Origin: Flavobacterium laiguense
GTDB lineage: Bacteria > Bacteroidota > Bacteroidia > Flavobacteriales > Flavobacteriaceae
Assembly (NCBI RefSeq): GCF_003097655.1
Contig: NZ_QCZH01000001.1
Span: forward strand, 124,001 to 188,000
Direction of reading: 5' to 3'
Length of the DNA stretch: 64,000 nucleotides
Part shown: in pieces, positions 27,190 through 35,956 of the stretch
Layout of the letters: every line of letters begins with the position of its first letter
How positions within the stretch are numbered: position 1 is the first letter of the stretch
Made by a program: the position numbers and the translations under genes
Notes under the pieces: generated by a model
The model's database searches: none
Told to the model about the DNA's origin: nothing
Seen by the model: only the letters and a program-made list of their open reading frames with translations

Positions 27190-27534
27190 ATGACTATCAA
27201 TACCTTTTTAGAAAAACTAAAAGAAACCCCAACAGCGATACCGTTTGCAGAAACAATCGCAACAATAGAAGAGAACTACACTTTTACACCAACAGCCTTT
27301 CAAAACGGAGAACAACATAATGCCGCTGGAGAAAACTCAGGTTCTTGCAAATTATTCGCTTTTGCGCTATTGCAAAAATTATCCGTTGCCGAAACTTTAG
27401 CTTGTTTTGGAGCTTATTATTTTGAAGAAGTTTTGGGAGATCCCAACGGAACCAATCATAAAAACATTCGCAACTTTATGAAAACAGCTTGGGATGGAAT
27501 TCAATTTGAAGGAGAAGCATTAGAGCTTAAATAA
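27190..27534 (+). CDS. HopJ-family protein
   Basis: 114 aa. It matches the HopJ family from memory of its conserved blocks: FAETIATIEENYTFTPTAF, NAAGENSGSCKLFAFALLQKL, ACFGAYYFEEVLGDP, NHKNIRNFMKTAWDGI. The family name comes from a Pseudomonas type III effector list, but homologues are widespread in free-living bacteria without such a system, and none is seen here. It has no signal peptide. Function unknown. Ten bases after rsmI and followed by a strong shared terminator. Confidence 0.8.
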   Translation: MTINTFLEKLKETPTAIPFAETIATIEENYTFTPTAFQNGEQHNAAGENSGSCKLFAFALLQKLSVAETLACFGAYYFEEVLGDPNGTNHKNIRNFMKTAWDGIQFEGEALELK

Positions 27535-27550
27535 TTTCTCAATATTGCAA

Positions 27551-27598
27551 CTTTTTTGATTCGTTATCTCTTTTAATAGCTATAACGAATCAAAAAAG
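27551..27598. terminator. Bidirectional terminator between the HopJ-family gene and hipA
   Basis: CTTTTTTGATTCGTTAT (27551-27567) faces ATAACGAATCAAAAAAG (27582-27598): 17 perfect pairs around a 14-base loop. It abuts the hipA stop codon. Confidence 0.8.
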
Positions 27599-28891
27599 CT
27601 ACATTTTATATAAAATAATTTGCTTACCAATTTGTTCTATTTGAGTATTTTCAATGCCCGCTTTGGCAGCATAATTACGCCAATTGGAAAGCACTTCATT
27701 ACACAATTCAATAATTGGTTTTGGTTTCTTAAGGTTGATATTTTTGGCTACAGCCAAAAGATCTTCCAGCATAATATTTTCTCTTTTTCCATTGACACTC
27801 ATTTGATGTGCTTTCAACCAAAAATTATCTGGATTGTAAGCATATGTAACATCATACGCAGGCGAAAGTCGCCATTCTCCATTGGGAAACATTAAAAATG
27901 AAATGTTTTTGGTATGATCGTCTTGATTTCTGGACATCACATTAAAAACCATTCGTCTGTACAATTCTTCCATATCCGAATAAGGCAATTTCATTTGACG
28001 CATAATTTGAAAAGCCTGCTCATACGAATACGCACGAGGCATATTGTAATCAAAATGCGCTATCCCACACAACGTTTGCATGTGTGTTTTTTGATTGTTT
28101 TGCCTATCAAAACGCTTGGTCATAAAGTGCGAACGATTATTTTCGGACATCAATTTACTCTCAGACATTGTGATTCCAGCATCAATAGCCATCAGGTAAT
28201 ACGCATATTCTATATTCCCGTAGCCTTTGGGATCCCCCAACTGATGATTGGTAACTCCATCAAATTTAATCAACCAATAATCAAAACCTTCCAATCCATC
28301 AACCTGTCCCGAACGCACATCTCCCGTAGTTGTATTATAGGCAATAATCGCTTTCGCCCTTGCTCCTCCCGCCGAACTTCCCACTTGCAATATATCCGAA
28401 AATCCTTTTTCGGAATCCAAATCGGAATGAAAATCACTACGAGCATTTAAAACTTCTTTGGCAAATTTTACCAATTCTTGAATTTCGATAGGATTCGATT
28501 TTTCGATAGTACCATTATTGGCGGGTTCAAACTCTAAAGCACCCATTCCGCGTTTACCAATATAACACAGACGATCAACAGGATTAAAATCACTACTACT
28601 TTTACCTTGTTGCGCCAACCAAGCGTCAATGATTTGATTACCGAATTTATCAGGCAAACTGTCTGACAATAAACCTGGCAACCCTTTAAAAGTATCTGGA
28701 TTTAATAAGGGAAACGAAAAAATCTTCCTGCCTCTTTGGGCATCGGCAACAGGCATCATTATAGGAGAAAGATCAAGCCCCAATTTAAAAAACTGTTTGT
28801 CATATTCAAAGACACCATAATTTCTTTGTTGATCCCAAAGAACAACTCCTACTTTATGGTTCCAAATTTTTACATCGGCAACTGCAATCAT
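27599..28891 (-). CDS. hipA: HipA-family serine/threonine kinase toxin
   Basis: 430 aa, full length. An N-terminal HipA N1/couple domain (about 5-110, with GLPGLLSDSLPDKFGNQI) precedes the kinase-like HipA C domain. The glycine-rich loop is GSSAGGARAKAI (171-182). The catalytic segment is RNQDDHTKNISF (321-332), corresponding to the usual NxDxHxxN motif, and the metal-binding motif is SPAYDV (343-348). E. coli HipA phosphorylates GltX and induces persistence. The target here is unknown. hipB lies five bases upstream, so this is a standard antitoxin-first HipBA operon. Catalytic residues look intact. Confidence 0.88.
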   Translation of the reverse strand: MIAVADVKIWNHKVGVVLWDQQRNYGVFEYDKQFFKLGLDLSPIMMPVADAQRGRKIFSFPLLNPDTFKGLPGLLSDSLPDKFGNQIIDAWLAQQGKSSSDFNPVDRLCYIGKRGMGALEFEPANNGTIEKSNPIEIQELVKFAKEVLNARSDFHSDLDSEKGFSDILQVGSSAGGARAKAIIAYNTTTGDVRSGQVDGLEGFDYWLIKFDGVTNHQLGDPKGYGNIEYAYYLMAIDAGITMSESKLMSENNRSHFMTKRFDRQNNQKTHMQTLCGIAHFDYNMPRAYSYEQAFQIMRQMKLPYSDMEELYRRMVFNVMSRNQDDHTKNISFLMFPNGEWRLSPAYDVTYAYNPDNFWLKAHQMSVNGKRENIMLEDLLAVAKNINLKKPKPIIELCNEVLSNWRNYAAKAGIENTQIEQIGKQIILYKM

Positions 28892-28896
28892 AGCTA

Positions 28897-29241
28897 CTAT
28901 TCTTTAGGATCTGAATTTCTAGGGGTCGGCGAAGCTTTTTTACGGAGTTTTTTTTGAGCTTCCATAACCATCATCGGACTGATTTCCGGTTCTTCGTTCA
29001 GGTAATTTAGCAACTCTAATTTTTCTAAAGCACGAAGCAATTGTATCAATGTCATCAAATTGATTGCCTTTCCGGTTTCCATCCTGCTAATCGTGATTCT
29101 ATTGACCCCCGATTTTTCGGAAAGTTCTTCTTGCGAAATATTCTTATTCAAACGCATTTGTTTAATGCTTTTGCAGAGGGTTCCTACAATAGCATTATCG
29201 GTCAATGCATACCAGTTTTTATAGTAGCTTCTTTGTTCCAT
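28897..29241 (-). CDS. hipB: HipB-like XRE-family antitoxin
   Basis: 114 aa from the ATG at 29241 (MEQRSYYKNWYALTDNAIVG); a frame start at 29271 would overlap the operator region. The helix-turn-helix covers about residues 28-82: IKQMRLNKNISQEELSEKSG, VNRITISRMETGKA, MTLIQLLRALEKL. A flexible Lys/Pro-rich C-terminal tail follows. It should bind HipA and repress its own promoter. The next gene, hipA, begins five bases after the stop. A perfect 12-base palindrome overlaps the likely transcription start. Confidence 0.85.
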   Translation of the reverse strand: MEQRSYYKNWYALTDNAIVGTLCKSIKQMRLNKNISQEELSEKSGVNRITISRMETGKAINLMTLIQLLRALEKLELLNYLNEEPEISPMMVMEAQKKLRKKASPTPRNSDPKE

Positions 29242-29266
29242 TATGTGTTTATTTATGATATATTGA

Positions 29267-29287
29267 AACATATATGTTACAAATGTA
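29267..29287 (-). promoter_or_regulatory. Putative hipBA operator (palindrome) and -7 element
   Basis: AACATATATGTT at 29267-29278 is a perfect palindrome. The minus-strand -7 element TACATTTG (exact TAnnTTTG) is at 29287-29280, so the palindrome would sit on the transcription start, about 26 bases before the hipB ATG. This is the expected place for autorepression. Confidence 0.5.
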
Positions 29288-29439
29288 CGTCTTTTTTTAA
29301 TGCTTAAATTATTTTTATCCCTAAATTAAAAACCAATTAGCATACTGTTTTCATTTAAAAAAATTAAATTCGTATCCCAAAGGTCATCGCTGGAATGCGA
29401 CACTCTTTTTTACATCCAATTTATCAAACCTCCATAAAA

Positions 29440-31128
29440 ATGCGTTGGACCCTTAAGCCAAAACCCGCTGAAGAAAAAATAAAGCACTTAGCCCAAGTTT
29501 TGAATGTAGAAGAATTCATAGCTACTTTATTAATACAAAGAGGCATTGAGACATTTGAAGATGCCAAACATTTTTTCCGACCAAGTTTAGATGATTTACA
29601 CGATCCTTATTTGATGAAGGACATGGACAAAGCAGTCGAGCGTATCGAAAAAGCCATTGCAAATCAGGAAAACATCCTCGTATTTGGCGATTATGATGTC
29701 GATGGAACCACCGCAGTATCTCTTGTTTCTTCCTATTTAAGAACCTATTATCCCAACGTTGCCACTTATATTCCAGATCGCTACGCCGAAGGTTACGGCG
29801 TTTCCTACAAAGGAATTGACTTTGCCGATGATAACGGCTTTTCACTCATCATAGCCTTAGATTGCGGGATTAAATCGATAGATCATGTCGCTTACGCAAA
29901 AGAGCGAAACATTGATTTCATCATTTGTGACCACCACAGACCAGGAGCATTTTTACCCGAAGCCATTGCAGTTTTGGATCCAAAGCGAGAAGATTGTGAA
30001 TATCCTTATGATGAATTGTGTGGTTGTGGTGTAGGTTTCAAACTCATTCAAGCATTAGGAACCAATAGAAACCAAACCATAGACGATCTAGTTTTGTATC
30101 TCGATTTGGTAGCTACTGCAATTGCTGCCGACATCGTTCCCATGACGGGCGAAAACCGAGTATTGGCTTATTTTGGATTACAAGTTATTAATGAAGAACC
30201 AAGACCCGGAATTAAGGCATTAGTCCATCAAGTAAAAAAGAAAACACTTGACATTACTGATGTTGTATTTATAATTGCCCCTAGAATCAATGCTGCAGGT
30301 CGCATCAAACACGGTAATCATGCAGTAGAATTACTAACCGAATTTGATTTTGAACAAGCCCAACAGTTTGCTTCTGAAATAGAGCAATACAACTCCGATC
30401 GAAAAGACTTAGACAAACAAATAACCAAAGAAGCACTCTTACAAATAACAGAAAATCAAGAAGAAAAAAACTTCACCTCGGTGGTTTTTCAAGAAGATTG
30501 GCACAAAGGAGTAATTGGTATTGTAGCTTCAAGATTAATTGAAACTTATTATCGCCCCACTTTGGTTTTTACAAAAAGTGGTGATAAATATGCTGCTTCG
30601 GCACGATCGGTAAAAGGATTTGATGTGTACAATGCTCTCGAAGCCTGTTCCGACCATTTGGAACAATTTGGCGGACACATGTATGCAGCCGGAATGACTT
30701 TGACAGCAGAGAACTATATAAATTTCAAAAATGCTTTTGAAAAAATAGTCCAAGAAACCATCCAACCCGATCAATTAACTCCAGAAATCACAATTGATGC
30801 CGAAATTAATTTTGACGATATTTCGCCAAAATTAATTCGGATTCTAAAACAATTTGAACCTTTTGGACCATTAAATATGACCCCAGTTTTTTTTACCAAA
30901 AAAATAAAAGACACCGGTTATGCCAAAACACTAGGTGCTGAGGATGAGCATTTAAAACTATTTGTAAAGCAAAATAACTCAGAAGGCCTTACGGCTATTG
31001 GCTTTGGACTAGGAAATAAAAAAGAATTAACCGGTAATCAAAAAGAATTCGATGCCGTATATTGCATCGATGAGAATGAATGGAATGACAAAGTGAGCAT
31101 TCAATTACGATTAAAAGACATTAAATAA
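29440..31128 (+). CDS. recJ: Single-stranded-DNA-specific exonuclease RecJ
   Basis: 562 aa from the ATG at 29440 (MRWTLKPKPAEEKIKHLAQ). DHH motifs: VFGDYDVDGTTA (82-92), ALDCG (139-143), ICDHHRPG (162-169). The DHHA1 segment with GGHMYAAGMTL lies in the second half, and the C-terminal OB-like domain follows (FEPFGPLNMTPVFF). It degrades single-stranded DNA 5' to 3' in recombination and mismatch repair. The MFS transporter gene starts 11 bases later and is probably co-transcribed. Confidence 0.96.
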   Translation: MRWTLKPKPAEEKIKHLAQVLNVEEFIATLLIQRGIETFEDAKHFFRPSLDDLHDPYLMKDMDKAVERIEKAIANQENILVFGDYDVDGTTAVSLVSSYLRTYYPNVATYIPDRYAEGYGVSYKGIDFADDNGFSLIIALDCGIKSIDHVAYAKERNIDFIICDHHRPGAFLPEAIAVLDPKREDCEYPYDELCGCGVGFKLIQALGTNRNQTIDDLVLYLDLVATAIAADIVPMTGENRVLAYFGLQVINEEPRPGIKALVHQVKKKTLDITDVVFIIAPRINAAGRIKHGNHAVELLTEFDFEQAQQFASEIEQYNSDRKDLDKQITKEALLQITENQEEKNFTSVVFQEDWHKGVIGIVASRLIETYYRPTLVFTKSGDKYAASARSVKGFDVYNALEACSDHLEQFGGHMYAAGMTLTAENYINFKNAFEKIVQETIQPDQLTPEITIDAEINFDDISPKLIRILKQFEPFGPLNMTPVFFTKKIKDTGYAKTLGAEDEHLKLFVKQNNSEGLTAIGFGLGNKKELTGNQKEFDAVYCIDENEWNDKVSIQLRLKDIK

Positions 31129-31139
31129 TAGCAGTTATT

Positions 31140-32405
31140 ATGAAGAAAAACGATCCCTACGCAGCCCTAAGATTTAAAGAATTCAATACCTTTTTACTTA
31201 TTCGTTTTGCCATGGTTTTTGCTTGGTCCATGCAATTTATCATCATCGAATGGGAAGTCTATAGAATAACAAAAAGTGCCTTGTCATTAGGAATTATAGG
31301 TTTAATGGAAATCATTCCAGCCGTCGCAATGTCATTATTTGCAGGACATATTGTCGATCAAAATGAAAAAAAGAGCCTTTTATCCAAATGCATTTTAGGC
31401 TTTTCAATAATTAGTTTAGGATTGTTTTTAATCACTTGGCCAGAAGTAAACAGTGGTCTACCTACAACTACTATTCTATATTCAATTTATGGTTTAGTAT
31501 TTTTTGGGGGAATTGTTCGTTCGTTTTTAGGACCAACTGTTTTCTCTCTTTTGGCATTAATAGTTCCTAAAAAAGCATATTCAAATGCTGCGACTTGGAG
31601 CAGTTCTGTTTGGCAAGTGGGCTCTGTTGTAGGTCCTGCCGTAGCAGGTTTCTCCATTCATTTAATTGGAGTGCATTGGTCCATGAACTTGGTTATGGTG
31701 TGCTCGCTTTTTGCTTTACTTCTGTTAACTCAAATTGAAAAAAAACCAATTTTAAATCCAAAAATAGGCGAACCGGTTATGCAAAGTTTGAAAGAAGGTG
31801 TCAAATTTGTATACAACAATAAGTCCATCTTAAACGCTTTAACCCTTGACATGACAGCGGTTTTATTTGGGGGAGCGGTAGCGCTGTTACCTATTTTTGC
31901 CTTGGATATTTTAAAAGTAGGGCCTCAAGGATTTGGATTTTTAAGAGCTGCACCAGCAGTTGGCGCTATTTTGACCATGTTTTTTACAGCCTACGTTCCT
32001 GTTAATAAAAATGCAGGAATGAAACTATTGACAGCTATCTTCTTGTTTGGAGTATGTATTATCATATTTGGACTTTCTACCTCATTCTGGATCTCGCTTT
32101 TGGCTTTGTTTTTTAGTGGTGTAGTCGATGGAATATCCATGGTTATTCGTTCCACAATTTTACAACTTAAAACTCCCGATCACATGCGAGGTCGCGTAGC
32201 TTCTGTAAATTCTATATTTGTGGGATCCTCAAATGAGTTGGGTGCTTTTGAAAGCGGATTAACCGCAAAACTAATGGGTACCGTTACCGCAGTGGTTTTT
32301 GGCGGTAGCATGACACTTATCATTGTACTTTTCACTGGCTTTATATCTCCCGAATTTAGAAAATTAGACCTAACAAAAGACTTGGAAGAGCATGAAAAAC
32401 AATAG
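31140..32405 (+). CDS. Major facilitator superfamily transporter
   Basis: 421 aa with about 12 hydrophobic segments in two sets of six around a charged central loop (IEKKPILNPKIGEPVMQSLKEG). The loop between helices 2 and 3 is AGHIVDQNEKKSLL, an MFS motif A variant. The layout resembles the MFS_3/EntS-like exporters. The likely role is efflux of a small molecule at the inner membrane, but the substrate is unknown. Just 11 bases after recJ. Confidence 0.87.
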   Translation: MKKNDPYAALRFKEFNTFLLIRFAMVFAWSMQFIIIEWEVYRITKSALSLGIIGLMEIIPAVAMSLFAGHIVDQNEKKSLLSKCILGFSIISLGLFLITWPEVNSGLPTTTILYSIYGLVFFGGIVRSFLGPTVFSLLALIVPKKAYSNAATWSSSVWQVGSVVGPAVAGFSIHLIGVHWSMNLVMVCSLFALLLLTQIEKKPILNPKIGEPVMQSLKEGVKFVYNNKSILNALTLDMTAVLFGGAVALLPIFALDILKVGPQGFGFLRAAPAVGAILTMFFTAYVPVNKNAGMKLLTAIFLFGVCIIIFGLSTSFWISLLALFFSGVVDGISMVIRSTILQLKTPDHMRGRVASVNSIFVGSSNELGAFESGLTAKLMGTVTAVVFGGSMTLIIVLFTGFISPEFRKLDLTKDLEEHEKQ

Positions 32406-32450
32406 TGACATAGAGTTATAAATTGTTTGTTTTCAATAAAAAAGAACAAT

Positions 32451-32483
32451 CCCCTTACCATTTATTTCTTGAATACTAAGGGG
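32451..32483. terminator. Weak hairpin between the convergent MFS and CHAD genes
   Basis: CCCCTTA (32451-32457) and TAAGGGG (32477-32483) form a seven-base stem with a 19-base loop. A-rich sequence flanks it, so termination of the CHAD transcript is possible. Confidence 0.35.
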
Positions 32484-32487
32484 TTTA

Positions 32488-33222
32488 TCATTTGAACGGT
32501 TTATCATTTGCAAATAATGCATTAAATTGTTTTATTTCTTTTTGTTTCAACTTTGAAATATACTCAACTGGTTTTTGTTTAAAATAGCGATAGGAAAGAA
32601 ACTCAATAGAGGAGTAGGTATCATGCCAATTCCCCACTTCCTCTTGTAGCTTATTAATATGCTGCTCATTCAAGTCGATTTTTTTTCTCATTTTTTTAGG
32701 TAAAGCATTGTATACGAACATTAATTTTTTTATGTTCTTTCTAAATTGATGCAACCCTTCCCTGTCTTGATTCAGAAAATCTTGATTCGCTTTCATCAAC
32801 TCATTCTCAAAATAGGCTTTGATTATTTCTGTATCAGGGAAAGCAGAGGGCAAAGTGACTCCTTTACGAAAACTCTCTATGAATTTTATATAATTAGGAA
32901 CATCCCTTTGAAGCTGTTTCGTTAAGAAATTTTCTTTCTTTTTTAATTCACGAATAAGTTTTTCCGGAAGATGTTTGGAAGAACCAATTATTTGGATCTC
33001 CCTTATTTCCCCCGATTTTTGAAATACAGATTTTAGTTCAATCACGCTGTAGGGCTCATTATATAAGTCTTCTGCAAAGGAAAACAATGCTTTTGCTACC
33101 TTTATATCTAATCTCAAAAGATGAAGGTGTTTGGGTTTACCATTCTTCGAGTAGGCAGCAAGATGCTTTTCGATAGATTTTAGATGGTTTGAAACATGAT
33201 AATATAATAAATTCTCTTTCAT
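32488..33222 (-). CDS. CHAD domain protein
   Basis: 244 aa, mostly helical, with the conserved basic and histidine positions of CHAD domains: KPKHLHLLRLDIKVAKALFSF near the start, GLHQFRKNIKKLMFVYNAL in the middle, and KLQEEVGNWHDTYSSIEFL near the end. CHAD domains bind inorganic polyphosphate and often occur near polyphosphate kinases or CYTH enzymes. No such neighbour is seen here. No signal peptide. The 220 bases upstream hold nothing I can name. Confidence 0.82.
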   Translation of the reverse strand: MKENLLYYHVSNHLKSIEKHLAAYSKNGKPKHLHLLRLDIKVAKALFSFAEDLYNEPYSVIELKSVFQKSGEIREIQIIGSSKHLPEKLIRELKKKENFLTKQLQRDVPNYIKFIESFRKGVTLPSAFPDTEIIKAYFENELMKANQDFLNQDREGLHQFRKNIKKLMFVYNALPKKMRKKIDLNEQHINKLQEEVGNWHDTYSSIEFLSYRYFKQKPVEYISKLKQKEIKQFNALFANDKPFK

Positions 33223-33442
33223 TAGCTTTTGTCTACTGATGAATTATTGCACTTATATATAATTTGTTTTATGAAACTTTTGTCGGGTTGAAACTTAGAT
33301 AAAGTAACAGTCTATTATTTAACAAGACTACAATAACTCCTATAAAAATACGCATATTTATTTACAACCTAAAGTCTTCGTTGTAAAATGTTTAAGAGTT
33401 TGTTTTTTAACCCAAAATAGGGCAAATGGAGTAATTTATACC

Positions 33443-34126
33443 CTAAAGATTGGGAACGATATTCCAAACACTTATTTTTGTTCTGGTTTGAAAGCCTAAT
33501 TTCTCATACAGCTTTATTGCCCCAATATTGGATTCGGCAACGTGTAAGAATGGGGTTTTATTTTGTTCGAAAATAGCGTTGACAACATGAGTGACTAATT
33601 GTTTTGCATACCCTTTACCTGTATGCTCCGGATGCGTAATTACCGCACTTACTTCTGTGAATTCATCCATTTGCATTCGTTCCCCTGTTACTGCAACGAG
33701 TTGATTGTTTTTGTAGATTCCATAATAATTTCCCAATGAAGCGGTCTTCTTTTTAAAATAATCTGGATACACAATTTTAACCAAGCCTAATAAATCGTCT
33801 AAATGTTCCTCTCCTAATTTCACGATTTGATCTTCGATATCTAATTCTATTTTGCCATGAATAATCATTTGCAAACAGATTAATTCATTGTTTAATTTTA
33901 GGTGATCGGGAACAGTTGGTTTTTGTCCAATAATAAAAAAACTGCCTGTTAGTTTAGCATATTCAGAAATGGAGTGTTCTATATTGTCAAGCGCAATAAA
34001 GCCTCCGAAAGGACAATAATCGGGATGGTAAAATTTTATAGTACCATAATCAATTCCAAAATCTTTATGTGTTTCGGAAATTGAATACCAAACGGGATTG
34101 TCTAATTTGTTTTCCCCTATTGCCAT
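33443..34126 (-). CDS. GNAT-family N-acetyltransferase
   Basis: 227 aa. The first 100 residues are a less conserved domain. The C-terminal half is a GNAT fold with the acetyl-CoA loop in THPEHTGKGYAKQLVTHVV and the later ESNIGAIKLYEKLGFQTR signature. The layout matches FR47-like GNAT proteins. The acceptor substrate is unknown. It stands 49 bases upstream of lpxH in the reading direction, on the same strand. Confidence 0.85.
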   Translation of the reverse strand: MAIGENKLDNPVWYSISETHKDFGIDYGTIKFYHPDYCPFGGFIALDNIEHSISEYAKLTGSFFIIGQKPTVPDHLKLNNELICLQMIIHGKIELDIEDQIVKLGEEHLDDLLGLVKIVYPDYFKKKTASLGNYYGIYKNNQLVAVTGERMQMDEFTEVSAVITHPEHTGKGYAKQLVTHVVNAIFEQNKTPFLHVAESNIGAIKLYEKLGFQTRTKISVWNIVPNL

Positions 34127-34174
34127 TTTATTTATGAGATGCTAAGAAGTGAGTTATAATTAAATCAAAAGTGC

Positions 34175-34930
34175 TTATTCAAATTTTTTAACCTCGAATG
34201 TTTCTCCATCAAAAACTCCGTAGGTAAAATAACTGATCCAATCGCCTAGATTGACATATTCTGAATTTTCACCAACCGATTTTATCATCGGTAAATGACG
34301 GTGACCAAATACAAAATAATTATAATGTTTGGATTCCAGTTTTCGTTTGGCATAAAGTATGAGCCATTCGTTTTCTTCACCTAAGAATTTCACATCTTCG
34401 GCTCCCGAAATCAATTTATTTTTAACCGAAAGGTATTGTGCCAATTTGACTCCAATATCTGGATGAAGCCATCTAAAAAGCCACTTAGAAAACGGATTCG
34501 TGAAGACTTTTTTCATGCGCTTGTACCCCATATCGCCGGGTCCTTTCCCATCACCATGACCAATTAAAAAGGTTTTATCGCCAAAAGTAAATTCTTTGTT
34601 ATCGTGATAAACAGGAATATTCAGTTCAGTTTCAAAATAATCGGACATCCATAAATCATGGTTGCCCACAAAGAAATAAATAGGAATACCACTGTCACGA
34701 ATTTCGGCTAGCTTGCCAAGAATACGAACAAACCCTTTGGGAACTACTGTTTTATATTCGAACCAAAAATCAAATAAATCACCCAAAAGAAATATAGCTT
34801 CGGCATCGCCTTTTACTTCATCAAGCCAAGCCACAAACTTTTGTTCTCTTGGAAAACTAAGTTCTGGAGTTGGCGCACCAAAATGCTGATCGGAAGCGAA
34901 ATAGATTTTTTTGTTATTTGGTAATTGCAT
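34175..34930 (-). CDS. lpxH: UDP-2,3-diacylglucosamine pyrophosphatase
   Basis: 251 aa. Calcineurin-like metallophosphatase motifs are all present: ASDQHFGA (Asp14, His16), LLGDLFDFW, VGNHDLW, LIGHGDGKG and FGHRHLP. The insert before the last motif is typical of LpxH. It cleaves UDP-2,3-diacylglucosamine to lipid X in lipid A synthesis at the inner face of the membrane. The queD-like gene ends 14 bases upstream on the same strand. Confidence 0.93.
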   Translation of the reverse strand: MQLPNNKKIYFASDQHFGAPTPELSFPREQKFVAWLDEVKGDAEAIFLLGDLFDFWFEYKTVVPKGFVRILGKLAEIRDSGIPIYFFVGNHDLWMSDYFETELNIPVYHDNKEFTFGDKTFLIGHGDGKGPGDMGYKRMKKVFTNPFSKWLFRWLHPDIGVKLAQYLSVKNKLISGAEDVKFLGEENEWLILYAKRKLESKHYNYFVFGHRHLPMIKSVGENSEYVNLGDWISYFTYGVFDGETFEVKKFE

Positions 34931-34944
34931 GAACTAAGGATAGA

Positions 34945-35397
34945 TTATTGATTGTCGCTTGCGAACCATTCTGCAAAGGAAGACTCTGTTTCTTGAAGTT
35001 TTAAAGAAAAAAGCTGAATGTTTTGAGGCAATCTACGGATGATTCTTTGAGAAAAATCGACTACCATATTTTCGCTGGTAGGCTGATAATCTACCAAAAT
35101 TACATGATGCCCGCGGTTTTTTAATTCGTTTGCCAACTCAATATGTGGAGTTGTTTCATTAAAAACGGTAGCGTGATCAAATTGATCGACAATCTCTTCT
35201 TTTACAATCTTTTTTAGATCCGAAAAATCGATGACCATACCAAATTTTACATTGTTACGATCGGTAATCGGTGTTCCGATAACGGTAACCGATAATTTAT
35301 AACTATGACCATGCACATTTTTACATTTCCCATCATACCCGTATAAGGCGTGACCGGTTTCGAAACTAAATTGTTTGGTAATTCTAATATTGCTCAT
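34945..35397 (-). CDS. queD: 6-carboxy-tetrahydropterin synthase / 6-pyruvoyl-tetrahydropterin synthase family
   Basis: 150 aa. Zinc and catalytic motifs: FSFETGHALYGY (first His) and CKNVHGHSYKL (Cys plus two His; the CxxxHGH spacing is typical of QueD). FGMVIDFSDLKKIV, DHATVFNET (catalytic Asp/His) and the C-terminal LQETESSFAEW follow. It converts dihydroneopterin triphosphate to 6-carboxytetrahydropterin for queuosine. A plain PTPS role is the alternative. No other que genes are in the window. Confidence 0.88.
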   Translation of the reverse strand: MSNIRITKQFSFETGHALYGYDGKCKNVHGHSYKLSVTVIGTPITDRNNVKFGMVIDFSDLKKIVKEEIVDQFDHATVFNETTPHIELANELKNRGHHVILVDYQPTSENMVVDFSQRIIRRLPQNIQLFSLKLQETESSFAEWFASDNQ

Positions 35398-35558
35398 CGA
35401 AGATCTATTTTGAATGCAAATTTAATGAATTAGCTTGAGAAATGGTCAGTAAATGTGGGGCAAACGTTTTTGTTTAGTTATTACGCAAAGATTCCCGAAG
35501 TGTTCGCAAAGATTTTATTTTATGGAACTGTCCTAAAATATTCTAAAAATTAAAAAGG
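35398..35558. other. Intergenic stretch with CGCAAAGA half-repeats
   Basis: Part of a 559-base gap without a gene. TTACGCAAAGATTCCCGAAG and GTTCGCAAAGATTTTATTT at 35480-35522 are half-copies of the motif seen as a full inverted repeat at 7979-8048. Nothing else is recognised. Confidence 0.4.
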
Positions 35559-35664
35559 GCCACAGATTATACGGATTAGGCGGATTTTACGCAGATATGA
35601 AATGGATATTCAATTCATAAGTCAAGAATCCGTGCTGATCTGTTTAATCCGTACAATCTGTGGG
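35559..35664. repeat. Inverted repeat of the CCACAGATTATACGGATTA type
   Basis: CCACAGATTATACGGATTA at 35560-35578 faces TAATCCGTACAATCTGTGG at 35645-35663, with two mismatches and a 66-base centre that holds further complementary pieces (GGCGGATTTTACGCAGAT / ATCCGTGCTGATCTG). This type is common between genes in Bacteroidetes. Confidence 0.65.
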
Positions 35665-35794
35665 CTAAACACTTATGCTTTAAAAATCACAAATAATGAG
35701 AATTACAGTCATAAATAATTTTAGTCTGCATTAAGAAGAGCCTTATTGTTTTAACTGCTTTTTGGTTGTAAAAATAAATTTCTTGTTCCCGTAA

Positions 35795-35888
35795 AGCCCT
35801 AGCCCTGATGGAAACGGCATCCTTTTTATGGGGTGATTTTTCTTCACCTCATATAAAGATACAGTGTACAGCAGGAAATAGCTCCTAA
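35795..35888. repeat. Dispersed palindromic repeat, family A, copy 2
   Basis: Starts AGCCCTAGCCCTGATGG, has a central hairpin (ATGGGGTGA...TCACCTCAT), and ends GGAAATAGCTCCTAA. Ends match the copies at 62178-62277 and, inverted, 683-794. A 66-codon minus-strand frame across this block (35743-35943) is not a gene. Confidence 0.65.
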
Positions 35889-35956
35889 TAATTGGCAAAA
35901 CATTTCGATTACAGTAAATATAATTGTTATTTTGTAGAATCAAATTTTAGTTCATT

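Noticed and set aside
27190..27534. Type III secretion effector (HopJ)
   Set aside because: The family name is historical; no secretion genes or chaperone are near and homologues occur in many free-living bacteria.
35743..35943. 66-codon minus-strand ORF
   Set aside because: It lies across the family A repeat and contains the repeat's palindrome in translation.
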